Part shown: positions 1 through 12,935 of the stretch, piece after piece | Layout: each line of letters starts with the position of its first letter | Position numbering within the stretch: the stretch's first letter is position 1 | Assembly: GCA_027924585.1 (NCBI GenBank) | Contig: BSBM01002089.1 | Coordinates: 131,501-195,500, forward strand | Source: Larix kaempferi | Taxonomy: Eukaryota; Streptophyta; Pinopsida; Pinales; Pinaceae | Reading direction: 5' to 3' | Length of the DNA: 64,000 bases | Notes under the pieces: model-generated | What the model was told of the DNA's origin: nothing | What the model saw: the letters and a program-made list of their open reading frames with translations, nothing else | Database searches by the model: none | Program-made: the position numbers and the translations under genes

Positions 1-3000
1 GAAAACATTCATTCATAGTTGCTTGAAAAGTAGCTTCAACATTAGTTAAATTGAATGGAATCACCTTTATTTCATAATGAACTTCATGAGTTTGGAAGGT
101 GGAGTTCACAACATGTTTTAGACTCGGGTAGATTTAATAGTTCCATGATCTTAAGTCTAGATTTTAAATCATTTGGCTCCATGGAGTTCATCAAACATTT
201 CATCTATAAATGGAATGATAAATTTGTTCTTTAATGGTATTTTGTTTATACCTTATTAATCTATACATAACTTAAAGGATCCATCTGTTTTTTACCAACA
301 TTATTGAGGCTTCATACAAACTCCTACTTCTTATGATAGCTCCACATATAAATAGTTATTGGATTATCCTTTCTATTTTTTTCTTATGATGATGAGGAAA
401 TCAATATGGATTGATGTTAATAGTTTTCAAGTTTGTATCTACCTCAATCATGCATTCTATCCTTCCTTTCATGGAAAATACACACTTTACAACTTAAGCA
501 CATCACATTATGATCAGAACATCACAATGCATTATCTCATAATTTTCCGACGTGTCAATACAAACCAAAGGGTTGTTCTTTTATAAACTCTAGATCTTGA
601 AAAATACCTTAAGGTGAGGAAGATTAGTTTAACAATAAGGGTCATTGGTTCTTATTGTTTCCAAAAAATATGCAATGTCTCATTAGTTAGTTAGATTCTC
701 TAGTTGAACCAATTGTTGCTTCATCAACTATTCAATCAGCCATTTAGTCAATCTTCTAATCAACTTCTCTGCTACTCGATTGTTGTCTTTCAACTGGATA
801 TCTCCAAAATATCTAGAGTTGTGATGAACCTACATAGCCTTTGGTTCCAACACCAAACTAGTGACAAGTGATCCCTGTAGAGGCATCGGAGAAGATAAGA
901 AATAGGTATATTGATATGATGGAAGAATAATTTCAAAGCTAGATAAATATTTGACACTGATTCAATTTTGTACTTACAATATAGGGTTTCAAATATAAGA
1001 AATTATAAAATTTCAACAGATTTCTTACAAAGAGGAACATAAAAGCATAAATAGGCAACTGAATGACTTAAATCCATCAATGAATGTTAAACTCACTCCT
1101 ATAGAGAATGACATGCACCAAAATACATGATTTTCCTACATACTATGAGTCTAATAGGCCATCCCACATGAAATTTCCCAAATACATGCTCTCTATTCTA
1201 CATGGTACAATACATAGTTATGATATTGTCTAGCAAGTCATGGTTAACTTAGTGCCTTGAGAATAAGAAAGTTTAAGGTGGGATTAAATCATTTGACCCA
1301 CTAGATAGAAAACCAAATTGGATGTTGGCTATTATAGACTAGTGATGAGTCATCCCAAGTAAATATGGACATAATAATGAGTTTACTCTCCAAATTAGAG
1401 CCATAGATTAAGGAGATACAAAAAAGAATTTCTTTGAAGGGTTAAAGTGAACCAAAGTAATGGCCAAAGGAAAAACTAGGAGAGAAAAAGGCAATGAGGG
1501 ACCCTACCTAATCAATATAAATCACTAAGAAGTTAAACATATAATATAGGATAAGGGGGATCTAAGGAAGGTGAACCATTAGATAAATATGGTAGTGAGA
1601 ACTATCATGTCATTGTTGGTGGGTCACATACAACAATCCCACTAAAGTATGCCACATTCCTATACTCTAGTTTTCTAAGTGTATGTGAGCACTAAAGTGG
1701 GAAATCCATATATTACATATTCCCCCCTTGATAAATTTATTATCTATAATATGGAAATAATAATTAGTTGAAATAAAAGGGAGGAAATCAACAAAGGGGT
1801 AGAATACAAAGATAAAATGAAGGAACCAACAATGGTGAAACAATGATGCATGGAGGGATCCTACTAGTGTTTGTAGCATAAGTTAATTTAGTAACTTTGA
1901 AAGGTAGTAATCCACTAGCGAAGTAACCAACCCAACATGTGCATGTGATAATTCCTTGAGAATTAGTTTGAGAGAGAAAATATGTGGCACATATACACAA
2001 TAATTAGTATGAAATTGAGCATATGCGAGGGAAGGGAAAAAATTATCTAGAATAATTGAAATAAATTAAAAGAAATAATGTCAGGAGGGGACACTTCAAA
2101 TAATTCAAACTACTATGAAATAAAAGTGTAATATAAACTATACAATTAGAGGCCTATAAATATAACTACCATGTAAGAGAAACAATGGTTAAAATATGGA
2201 ACAATACATGAATAATCCTAATTACTACAAACACAAGATAAAACTAGACTATAAACTAAATTTGTGAAAGTATAATTAACATGAAAGGAACACAATAGTT
2301 ATTTTATGAAGGTGATGTAAATTAGGAAACATGAGAGTGAAAGTAAGAGTAAAACACATGTACTCACATAATCATGGGATCTAGTGACAAAAGTGAGCCA
2401 AGGAATAAGAGATGTAAACATGGTGATCTCTGTGCCCAAACAAGCTATGCTCCTACAAAAGAAAGGTTATCAAATTTCCCTGGGTGAGGAATGGATATAA
2501 ACAATGAATTCTAGGAATGGATAAGAATTAATAAAAGGTGAAAGGGATAGGGAAGAAGTGGCGAGAGGCGACCACACTAAGTTTGAACTAGTAGAGGAGA
2601 GAGAGGTCAAAGGAAACAATGACTATGAGTTAGAAACAATGAGTGTGCAAGGTGAAAATGATATCCTATATCTACTAAGGGATTCAAAGGTGGAATGATG
2701 GTGAGATGAAATCAATGAAGGAATTAAGGCATGATTCCAAAATAAACCATCAATGGTGGAGAAGTGATATTATCAATCTTTTGGAAAGAAACCATTGTAG
2801 GAACCAATGATTTTAAGGTGTTGTTAGTGAGGGTATGAGGAAATGGTGCTAGAAAGGAACCATTGAAGGCATGAAATGGAAATATCGTCACGGGGATAGT
2901 AGATATGCATAAGATGACAATTAAATGACAATGATAATGAAGCACCATTTAAGGTAGGAGGAAAGAGTTGATAGGAAATATGCCATGCAAATGAAAGTGG

Positions 3001-5300
3001 ACCTATAGCTATCAACTACAAGATTCAACCACCAAGGATAACATCTCAGAGGATATACTAAGGGGAGAGGTGCATAGTACCAACTAAGGAGAATTCATAT
3101 TCAATTGAGCCATATTCAATACAATGACCTAGAGTGATACAATCAAATACAAATGGATTTATGGAAAGAGGTGTACAAGATGAGAAAACACAATACAAGA
3201 AAGAGAGGCACACCTTACTTAAGGCTTATGAAGGATAAGGTGAAGGAGATAGAGGAAGAGTAAGGGTAAAAGAATATATTATTATAGGATCATCAAAAAT
3301 AAAAGGCGGTGAGAAATTAAGGAGATCCCTGAGAATATCAAGGTGAATTTATGAGAAAGAGACAAGTGTGACAAGCTAAAGAGAGATATCAAATGGCTGA
3401 GTAGGTTAGAGTTTCCTTATGAAATAGGATAGGAGTTCCAACCTAAGGGGAGAATGAAAAGATAAATAAGTGGTATATTTATTAGGTGAATGTGAATGAG
3501 TGGAAATGAAGTATATATTGCAATGTAAGAAGTTTCCACACAACAAATATCCAAACAAGAATTTCACTTGGTCATTGTGGGACCATAAGGGGAGGCAAGG
3601 AGATTGAGGTAATATTGGTATATAAATGGATACCATCCATTGTAGTCAAAGTGTCCCAGAGAGGGATTAATATCTAAGTTTTAGGAGGTCATGTTAATAC
3701 AACTTATGAAATAGGACTAAGTCTCGATGAGAATAGGAGGTATATCCCCACATTATTGAACTGGGGGAACTAATCCAAATGTATATTATCTACACTTGGG
3801 TTCATGTTGAGAAGGAAAAGTGTTAAGATGAGAAAATCCATTTTGTTTCATACAAGTGTCTTGTTTATATGAAATATCTTGGATTGGGGAAGTTCCATAT
3901 TGAGAGGTGGAATCTTGGACCAAGATCATATATCACGAATCGCATTGGGAAGAGGAAGAGCTATTCTATTGAAGGTCATTATATTGAGTTGTAGTGTGAG
4001 TATTATTCTTATGATACTTACACCACTTTTCTGAACTAGGGTGAGGGTTAACATTTATGTCTTTATGAATAGTTGTATGAGTACTTGTCTAAGGATGGCG
4101 AGCCTCATGTTCCACACACCACATGGATGTAGGTTCATAGGGATGAATACTAGGAGAATCTAGAGGTTTGTCTTTGGAAACTTTTCAATAAGGGAGGGCC
4201 TTCTTAAGAAAGTCTTTAAATTCCATAAGTTCTATAAGGATTCTCTCTTCAAGTTGTTTCACATAAGGCACGAGTTGTAGCATTTCCTGCATGGAATAAT
4301 GGCTTGTATGCTTACTTGGTTTGAAAATGGGTATATATCTTAGCATAGAAGGAATAAATGTCGCACTGGGAGAAAGTAGTGAATAACCTTCATGGTTAAC
4401 TTGGTTTATATAGTAATAAGGATGTGTATAAATTGTTGTATGAGTTCCTAGATAGCTACCAAGATACATCTTCATAAGACTCATTTGAATAATAAAATAT
4501 AGGTTAGACATGTTGTGAGGGTAGATATATATTATTCCAAGATGTGTGGAACTACGGAAAAAAACACTAGAGGAAGTGTAAGAGGAATATGTAGTTTAAG
4601 GAACAAGGGAGGAAAATGGTGAGAGACAAGAGCCTTCACTAAATATAGGGAATGGTAGATGGGAACTACCCAATGGATTTACCAAATTGAGAATGTGAAT
4701 GGATTCATGCCACCACAAGGAGGAAGGAGAGAGTGTAGTAACCAATCAATTTTAAGAAAAATCGAGAAAACATAGGGTGATATGAGCGATAGATAAAATA
4801 ATAGATAAAGGCCACTGTGTTAATTAGGGTTTAGTCTTGAATAGGTTAATATATGGAAACAATGCAATTAGGGTACTTAGGTTATGTATAAATAATAATC
4901 AAGTGATGGAAACAAATTAACAAAGGAAATTAAATAAGCTAGGGTAAAAAATCCACATTATCTTTGATGAGATAATCAACCTAAGTGCTAAATATGAAAG
5001 AAAAGAGAAAATAAAACACCTTGACGAACCCTAATGTAGGTGTTGAATCCTCTTGGGATAAATATGAGATTCATATCAACAATCTAAGAGAGTGTTCAAC
5101 CTCCTAATCAAACCTCCAAACATATCTCAATATCCCTACAAAATATAATTGTGCCTAATATCCATCACAATGCAATATATAACAATAGATTTACCATACA
5201 AAATAATGTAAAAATTAAGTGTTGAGTGGTGATAAAAATTTACCTTGGAAAGTTTCTTCCATAAGTTTTTAATTAAATAGAGTGAATAATGGGGGAGACA
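1..5300. other. AT-rich degenerate intergenic DNA, nothing recognised
   Basis: No open frame here exceeds about 110 codons and none resembles a protein family I know. The plus strand from about 1400 to 4700 is noticeably purine-rich, which produces spurious minus-strand open frames rich in His, Pro and Leu. I see no tRNA, LTR pair or terminal repeat. It is most likely old transposon debris. Confidence 0.5.
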
Positions 5301-5952
5301 GAAAATCCAAAAAACCTTAGTTCTACAATTGATAACTGATTACTTAAGGCTTCATCTCTCTATTTACATTTTGGGTCAAATTTCCATATTAAAGGCAATG
5401 TTTTGTTGATGCAAAATGCCAAAATCACCATCTTTTTCAAATTGTAATTTTGGAGAATCATGTCATATTAGAAACATTGATTTAGTGCAAAAATTTCCAC
5501 ATTGTCAATGTCAATATATTAACATTTAAGAATTCATATATCGAACATTTTCTAGTAGAATATAACACAAAAAACATTGACCACAATAAAGCGACAATTT
5601 AACATGGAAATTTTGATGTTACAAAAATTGATATATTTACATTTTGTCTATATTTTTTTTCTTGAAGTTATATCACTATAAATATATTGTTAAAAGAATT
5701 GCAACTATGTATCATATGCCTAAAACAAAGTTTGTACATGAAATTTAAAAGCTACATATTTGGATGACAATAAACATAACTATCTTAACAGTAATTCACA
5801 TTAAGTTACCATTAAAGGGAAACTATGTACAATATATATCACATTATTATCATACTTTTAAAATAAAACCAAATTATCATTTAGATTTAAATGATATACA
5901 TCAATGATTATTATATGTTAAGTAATAAATTGAAATTTATATTAAACTACAA

Positions 5953-6178
5953 ATCCATTCATTTGTTTAGGAAATTTTAAAAATACTTTGCATGTAAACC
6001 ATATTTACTTAGCTAGGGAATTTCTACAAACACTTGACTGGAACATTCCTTCCTTTGGTACGTGGATCCATTCATTTGTTTAGGAAATTTTAAAAATACT
6101 TTGCATGTAAACCATATTTACTTAGCTAGGGAATTTCTACAAACACTTGACTGGAACATTCCTTCCTTTGGTACGTGG
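5953..6178. repeat. perfect tandem duplication, 113 bp x 2
   Basis: Two head-to-tail copies (5953-6065 and 6066-6178) show no difference that I can see. The copies run from ATCCATTCATTTG to GGTACGTGG. Perfect identity inside otherwise decayed DNA points to a recent duplication, or to an assembly duplication. The 66-codon open frame at 6062 is a by-product of the repeat. Confidence 0.95.
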
Positions 6179-6776
6179 ATTTTTACAAACATTTTCCATA
6201 AAAAATTCACAAGCAAAAAATTCAAGAGAATTTGTGAGTTTTCTAATGGTAAAATTGACTAAAATGGTATAAAATTAAAGACCTATTAAGTGCACCTTTG
6301 TGGTTTCCATAATATTTCTTAAAACACTTTTGAAAAGCTGTAATTTTTACTACACAATCTAACAAATATGTACAAGGATTCAGGTAAAAATTACAAGGAT
6401 ACAGGTTAAAACATCAAATAAAAACTTAGAACCAAGGAATGAAGAGAAACTCAAATATAAAATAAAAATTCATTTAAAACTTAAAATTCCTTTCTATGAA
6501 TGTAATTTTTTTTATAGGATGGGGTTTTAAACCTTCTTAATTTTTTGTAAAATCTATTACTTAAGGGTTTTCTAGCGATGAAATTTTTATGGTATTTTCT
6601 ACATTTTTTAAAACTAATTTTTTGGGAGAGGGTAGCAATTCCATTCAAGAGAGAAAACATATAATAAGAAAACCATTGAAATAGATATGGATCAAAACCA
6701 ATGACTCCAATAAGGGTCTCAAAGATTAAAAAACAATTGAATAGATGTTTTTTAGAAATTTTATCATAAGAAAGTA

Positions 6777-6902
6777 AATATACTCATCATCTCATGTTTC
6801 CAAACATGTTCCTATAACATATCTTGATACCTTGGAATAAATATACTCATCATCTCATGTTTCCAAACATGTTCTTATAACATATCTTGATACCTTGATC
6901 CA
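6777..6902. repeat. tandem duplication, 63 bp x 2
   Basis: The units beginning AATATACTCATCATC... are repeated once with a 63-bp period and differ by one C/T change near 6812. No coding content. Confidence 0.9.
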
Positions 6903-7179
6903 TGTAGGATTCAACTTTAAAACTATAATGGGAGATTCCTTATCCTCCATCAAGGAAAATACAGGAGCCTTCATCAAGGAAAAGGGAGAATTATTTGGGA
7001 TTGGATAAGAAATATAATATTAGAACTATTCAAAGATATTTATGCACTACTATAATATGGGGTTATAATGTTTGCGTCGAGAGGCGCTCTACAGTTCAGT
7101 ATGATGGAGATCTTGTAACATATGTCGAGCGTTTGTCGAGTTTGTCAAGTGTTTGTCAAGTAAAAAAACAATAACAAAA

Positions 7180-9350
7180 TAATAAAAATAAAATATTGTA
7201 ACATCGGCCATTAATAAAAATAAAAAGATGTGTATTTTCGAAATGAAATCAATGACTATATTATAACTTACATAAAAACTAGAAATATAAGAATTAAAAA
7301 AGATAAAGAAGTAAAAAATATTATAGCTGACATAAAAAGTAAAAATATAAAAAATAAAATAAAGAAGTAAAAAATATATTATAGTAGGCATAAGAAGTAG
7401 AAACAAAAGAAATTAAAAAAAATTACTATAGTCAACATAAGAAATAGAAAAAGTAGACGGGATTTGGACCTTAAGAAAAAACATGGTTGAATTGATTTCA
7501 ACAATGAGTAAAACAAATATTATAAATATAAAAAGTAAAAAAGATAAAGAATAACTGATATAAAAAGTAGAAACATGGTTGCATTGATTTCAACAATGCG
7601 TAAAACAAATATTAGAAATATAAGAAGTAAAAAAGATAAAGAATGACTGACATAAAAAGTAGAAACATGGTTGCATTGATTTCACCAATGCATAAAACAA
7701 ATATTAGAAATATAAGAAATAAAAAAGATAAATAATAGCTCACATAAAAAGTAAAAACATAAGAAATAAAAAATATATTATAGTAGCCATAAAAAGTAGA
7801 AACAAAAGAAGTAAAATAAATACTATAGGCGACATAAGAAATAGAAAAAATAGAAGGGATTTGAATCTTAATAAAAAAACATGGTTGCATTGATTTCAAC
7901 AATGTGTAAAACAAATATTAGAAATATAAGAAGTAAAAAATATATTATAGTAGACATAAGAAGTAGAAACAAAAGAAGTAAAATAAATATTGTAGCCGAC
8001 ATAAGAAATAGAAAAAATAGAAGGGATTTGAACCTTAATAAAAAAACACAGTTGCATTGATTTCAACAATGCGTAAAACAAATATTAGAAATATAAGAAG
8101 TCGAAACATGGTTGCATTGATTTAAAAAAAAATTACTATAGCCGACATAAGAAATAGAAAAAATAGAAGTGATTTGAACCTTAATAGAAAAACATGGTTG
8201 CATTGATTTCAACAACGCGTAAAACAAATATTAGAAATATAAGAAGTAAAAAAGATAAAGAATGACTAAAATAAAAACTAGAAACATGGTTGTATTGATT
8301 TCCACTATGCGTAAACAAATATTAGAAATATAAAAATTAAAAAAGATAAAGAACAAATGAAACATATAAAAGAAAGAAGTAAAAATATATTATAGTAGCC
8401 ATAAGAAGTAGAAACAAAAGAAGTAAAATAAATACTATAGTCGACATAAGAAATAGAAAAAATAGAAGGGATTTGAACATTAATAAAAGAAACATGGTTG
8501 CATTGATTTCAACAATACGTAAAACAAATATTAGAAATATAAAAGTAAAAAAGATAAAGAATACATGACATAAAAAGTAGAAACGTGGTTGCATTGATTT
8601 CAGTAGTGCGTAAAACAATATTATGAATATAAAAGGTAAAAAAGATAAATAATAGCTGACATAAAAAGTAGAAACATAAGAAATAAAATAAAGAAGTAAA
8701 AAATATAGTATAGTGGTCATAAAAAGTAGAAACAAAAGAAGTAAAATAAATACTATAGTCGACATAAGAAATAGAAAAAATAGAAGGGATTTCATTTCAT
8801 TAGTTAATTTTATTAGTTGCATTGATTTCAACAATGCATTGTTTTCATTTTTTACATGTATGCATTGAATTTATTAATTTAATAAAAAAACATTGTTGCA
8901 TTGATTTCAACAATGCATTGTTTAATAAATCACAAACAAATGTTCTTCAAAAACACAAGATGCATATTGATTTGATTGGTTGCATTGATTTCAACAATGT
9001 AAGCCATAATAATAGTTAGATTTGATAACTAAATATAACTCCAAGCAAAAAGGGTTTTGAACCTTAGTCTCTAGGTTAACACAAGCCCAATAACCTTACT
9101 TCTTACTAATAGACCATACACAAATGTTGTTAAATAACACAAGATGCATATTTATTTGATTTGTTGCATTGATTTTAGCAATGCATATTTTGTTTTGTTT
9201 TTTACATGTATGTATTCAATTTATCAATTTAATAAAAAGTAAAAAAATTGCATTGATTTCAACAATGCATTTTTTATTATTATTTACATTTATACATTGA
9301 ATTTATCTATTTAATAGAAAAACTATTTGCAATGATTTCAACATATTAAA
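7180..9350. repeat. diverged array of a short hairpin motif in A-rich DNA
   Basis: About sixteen copies of a module whose core reads TGCATTG-ATTTCAA-CAATGCA or a near variant occur here, near 7483, 7572, 7669, 7882, 8051, 8111, 8198, 8287, 8496, 8587, 8816, 8899, 8978, 9164, 9249 and 9325. The two 7-base arms are reverse complements, so each core can fold. Between cores lie A-rich blocks built of AGAAATATAAGAAGTAAAAAAG and similar words, with unit lengths of roughly 90 to 170 bp in the first part. The minus-strand open frames rich in Phe, Tyr and Leu (up to 165 codons) are low-complexity artefacts of this composition. Confidence 0.8.
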
Positions 9351-9699
9351 GCTTTTTTTTTCTCTATTTTAGGGTATATTGTGGATCCTCATGATAATAT
9401 TGTAAATAATGAAGATATTAATGATAAAAAAAGAAAAGTACGACAAATGCATAGAAGAGAAAGAGAAAAATAATCATCAGAACATATAGAAGAACTTAGA
9501 AAACACGACTGTGAACAAAAGAGATCATGAAGAACTGTTATTTGTGCAAAAGGATTCTCAAAAGCATGAATAAAAGATAATTTCAGGGTTATATAGGAAT
9601 CAGTATATAACTACCAATGAATATGACATACTTAGATACATGGAATGTGATAACAAGGAAAATTGTAACTCTAATTTTGTTGATATGGAAACTTCCAAT

Positions 9700-10074
9700 C
9701 GTGCACTATAATTCATATCTAAAAACGAACAATTGAATGCCATTGTTCATAGTAATCGTACTCAAAATTATTCAATTGAAATCTTAGTGGAGAAGCAAAG
9801 AAAATCATTTGAGATTATTCTTGAGCATTACAGAGGTAAGAACAATGACTCACTACGAATGATTATCCAAGGAACTGTAGGTACAAGAAGATCTTACTTG
9901 ATTGGAGCTATTAGACAAACACTAGAAATTGATTATTTTTCAGATAAGTTATCATTACTTCTGTTGGCCCCAACCAGTGTTGCAACGTTTAATATATCTA
10001 CATCAACAGTGCAAAAAAAATTGGGATTAACATTGGAGAAGGAAACTATAAATATTGGAAACAAAGAACAATGA
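9700..10074 (+). pseudogene. Helitron-type (PIF1-like) helicase fragment
   Basis: Helitrons move as rolling-circle transposons and encode a Rep-helicase; this is a piece of the helicase part. The open stretch 9733-10074 contains QRKSFEIILEHY, then RMIIQGTVGTRRSYLIGAI and LLLLAPTSVATFNIS. Together these match the start of the helicase, including the Walker A loop and the following LAPTG-type motif. The Walker A consensus GTAGTGKS is degraded to GTVGTRRS, so the catalytic lysine is lost. The sequence stops after about 113 codons, before the Walker B motif, and upstream DNA (9371-9732) is broken by stops. It is a dead, truncated relic. A host PIF1 pseudogene is less likely, because the LRMIIQGT...SYLIGAI wording is typical of Helitrons. 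Confidence 0.8.
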
Positions 10075-10426
10075 GGACTCCCATTTACAACAATATCATG
10101 AATAAAAGGTCTGTATGGTCTTCCTCCTTTCACTTATGATTGATACAAGAAGATTCCAAAGGGAACAAGAGTGGAATCAAGAAAAAATGAAAAAAAATAT
10201 CAAATTTGATCACATTGTAATATATAAGATCAAATCCCTTGAGGTGCAAACCTTTTCTTTCTTTCATTAAAAAAGGTGCAAACCTTTGCTTTAACAATTT
10301 ACTCAATCCTTAATACTTATTACTTACATTATGATAATCCTCATAATTCTATCTATGTTTTCAACTTAACATGTTCCTTACAATGCTGATCAAACTCCAG
10401 TTGTGTGTCACCGCCCACGACTGGAA

Positions 10427-10601
10427 CCATCCTAGATCCAAATTCTAGGCTCTATCAAGCGCTGAGAGGGATCAAATCTCCTGAGGTGCAAACCTCTCCT
10501 CAAAAAACTCCTTTATTTCAATACTTGAGAAAAGATTTGCACCTCGGGATATTTGATCCCTCTCAATGCTTGATAGATCCTAGAATTTGAGTCTAGGATG
10601 G
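10427..10601. repeat. 175-bp imperfect foldback (possible MITE or hairpin locus)
   Basis: The left arm 10427-10495 (starting CCATCCTAGATCC) is the reverse complement of the right arm 10532-10601 (ending GTCTAGGATGG), with a few mismatches and a spacer of about 36 bp. The arms carry the words TCTATCAAGC, GAGAGGGATCAAAT and GAGGTGCAAA. A partial relative lies at about 10220-10290, where GATCAAATCCCTTGAGGTGC is followed by AAGGTGCAAACCTT. Such a structure could be a foldback MITE or a small-RNA precursor. I could not define a target-site duplication. Confidence 0.8.
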
Positions 10602-12678
10602 TTTAATTAGCATTGTATCTCATGTTTTGATGATGCTATGGAGTGCATAGGTATTTTTGTCACATTTACGTCACCTCCACATATTGTTCAACAAGTACTT
10701 TACATGGAAAGATTTTAGTGATGAAAAATGACTTAGAAAGTTGTATATCGTCATTGTTCATGTGTCAAAATGCATCATGTATTATTGCATAAAACACACA
10801 CAGAGTCCCTTTTGCGTTGAAAGTGTGTATATTACACCATAGTAGCATGATTGTGCATCGATATTTGTGTTGATTTTTCATATTAAGCATCGTTATTGAG
10901 TTGAATTAGTGCCATTATAACATCCCAAAATAGATCTTTTGAATCATTTTGGGTCATATTAATGTCTTATCCACATTGTTCTACACCACTTTTGTTTCAT
11001 GTTAGCATCCACTATGCATTATTATTGTTTGTCATCCACTATGCATTATTATTGTTTGTCATTGCATCATACTAATGTTGTGTTACATTGTTTATGTATC
11101 ATGTCGGCATCTCATAATGTCATGATTACTATAGCATCTTTTTAACATTGTAATATATACATTTTTCTTTTGTTAACATCAAAATTGCATTGTTTTAATA
11201 TTAAATTGTAACTTAATTATTATTAGTGATTTAATTATTTATATTAATTAAATTATTATTGGTTATGTTATAATTGATTACTATTCATTAATTTAATTAT
11301 TAATTATAATAGCTATTAATTGTAATAATTGTTAATTATTAATTTTTTTTTTTAATATTAATAGGATTCATGATTAGTATAAACGTATTTTACAAAGTAC
11401 TAATTATGAGAGCAAAAACACATGTATATATAAATGTAATATCCAAATTAGAATTTACTCAAATTCACATCATGAGAGAAAAAAACCAAGTATCCATAGA
11501 CATAATTTAAAACTTTTACTGCACTACCATTCAATCTATTTTAAACCATGGAAGCAAAAAAAGATGTATAATGAGGAAATTCTAAATTAATCATAAAATA
11601 ACTAGGTAACTTTTTATGCATGTAAATAAGTGGTAAACTACCACCCTAGGTAAATGACGACTTTTTACAACATAGTATCAAAAAAATTTATGTATCAAAA
11701 GCTGATTGAATTCCCTATAAATAAGTTATTTATTGCCACTTGAATGAAATGTCAACTTTGCATACAACATAGCATGAAATGATTTCTACACATATAAGGA
11801 AATGAAATGGATTTGACATATTCGAATTTGATTGAATTATTGGCAGTTCCCTCCTCATCTTTTGAACCCTTCCCATCCTCACTTTGTAAAAACATAATGA
11901 AAGAACATGAGTTCAATAAAATAAAAAAATTGATCATTGTTAGAGATGTAATAAAAAAACATATAGGTTAATAAGTTGTTAATACTTTTTTATTTGTGTG
12001 AATCAAACTCATCATCATCAATGATTATTCAAATATTAATACCTTATTTGTTCATTTCCATCTCTTCGCCTTATGATCAAACATTAATATTCATGTCATA
12101 GGATAGATAAGTACCATGGAAAATGTAGTATATTGGATTCAATTACACCAAGTTTCTCTAAAAAACACAGGATAAATCCTACTATGGAGAACATGCTTAT
12201 ATTTACTATGTATAATACTCAATCTGAGAATTTATTTGTTTTTATTATATAGAAATGTTCCAATATTTTTAATCAAGATTTTCTACAACATAAAAATAAA
12301 ATATGGTACCAAGTAACGATTATAATTATAAATTCAAGTTTTCATAAAATAAATATAGATTTTTTGATATAATAAAATAGTTGTAAATTACGTAATTACA
12401 AATTACTTTAATTTGTTTGTTGTTGTCTATTACTACACCTTTACCTTTTTCTTATTTTACCTTGATAGTTGTCTCTTTTCCTAATCTAGCATCATCTTTT
12501 GATAGTGCTACTACATTGGAAGTAATATGAATTGTAGATTTATTGCAAGAACATGTCATTGGTAGAGGTACATAAAAACCATGGAATAAAATATGCAATA
12601 TAGTTTGGTATTAATATAGAAAATAAGCATGCATAACATCAACATATGTAAATATGCTTTATTTAGTGAAAGGTAACG
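10602..12678. other. AT-rich intergenic DNA
   Basis: No coding signal. It includes a 27-bp tandem duplication at 11006-11059 (CATCCACTATGCATT...) and a very AT-rich block at 11200-11360 built of TAATTA words. The words GCATC and CATGTT recur between 10640 and 11200 and again at 14690-14830. This hints at an old DNA transposon, but I could not find paired ends. Confidence 0.4.
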
Positions 12679-12690
12679 TGAAAATGGTGT

Positions 12691-12923
12691 TTTAGCCCGC
12701 AGGGGTGTAGCTCAACCGGCGATTCGCTTGATATGAAGGAAATGTTGTAAATGGAGGTTACGAGTTCAAATCACTCCGGCTTACCCGTGCCCCATGCTTG
12801 CGGGCTGTGTGGGTGCACCTATGGGTATAGTGGTAACGGACAGGATTGGATCCCTGGACCCTATGTCACGCGAGTACCAACCCCTTCCCAGTTGTCGATT
12901 CCCCTAGTTACAAAAAAAAAACA
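12691..12923 (+). mobile_element. tRNA-derived SINE, complete with target-site duplication
   Basis: SINEs are short non-autonomous retroposons transcribed by RNA polymerase III and mobilised by a LINE reverse transcriptase. The 5' part is tRNA-like: an A box TAGCTCAACCGG at 12708-12719 and a B box GAGTTCAAATC at 12762-12772, at the usual tRNA-like spacing. A tRNA-unrelated body follows and ends in an A-run at about 12912-12921. The flanks TGAAAATGGTGT (12679-12690) and TGAAAATGATGT (12924-12935) form a 12-bp target-site duplication with one mismatch, which fixes the ends. It is not a working tRNA gene, because the acceptor ends do not pair. The G+C-rich body stands out from the AT-rich surroundings. 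Confidence 0.88.
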
Positions 12924-12935
12924 TGAAAATGATGT

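Larger units (their letters stand above)
5301..7179. other. AT-rich intergenic DNA with two local tandem duplications
   Basis: Apart from the two duplications listed separately, this stretch holds short homopolymer runs and no coding signal. A segment at 7044-7160 starts with CACTACTATAA and repeats the words GTCGAG and TGTCAAG. That would suit the end of a CACTA-type DNA transposon, but no matching opposite end was found. Confidence 0.4.

Noticed and set aside
840-885. Degenerate primer site on the minus strand (TTTGGTGTTGGAACCAAAGG)
   Set aside because: Too many mismatches to the initiator-Met site, and no LTR pair around it.
7044-7160. CACTA transposon end starting CACTACTATAA
   Set aside because: No TAGTG-type partner end, no duplication and no transposase found in the window.
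7089-8834. Membrane-protein-like frames rich in Phe, Leu, Tyr and Ile on the minus strand
   Set aside because: Low-complexity translation of an A-rich repeat array; the same peptides recur with the repeats.
12704-12780. Functional tRNA gene
   Set aside because: A and B boxes are present, but the acceptor stem does not form. The sequence continues into a SINE body with A-tail and target-site duplication.
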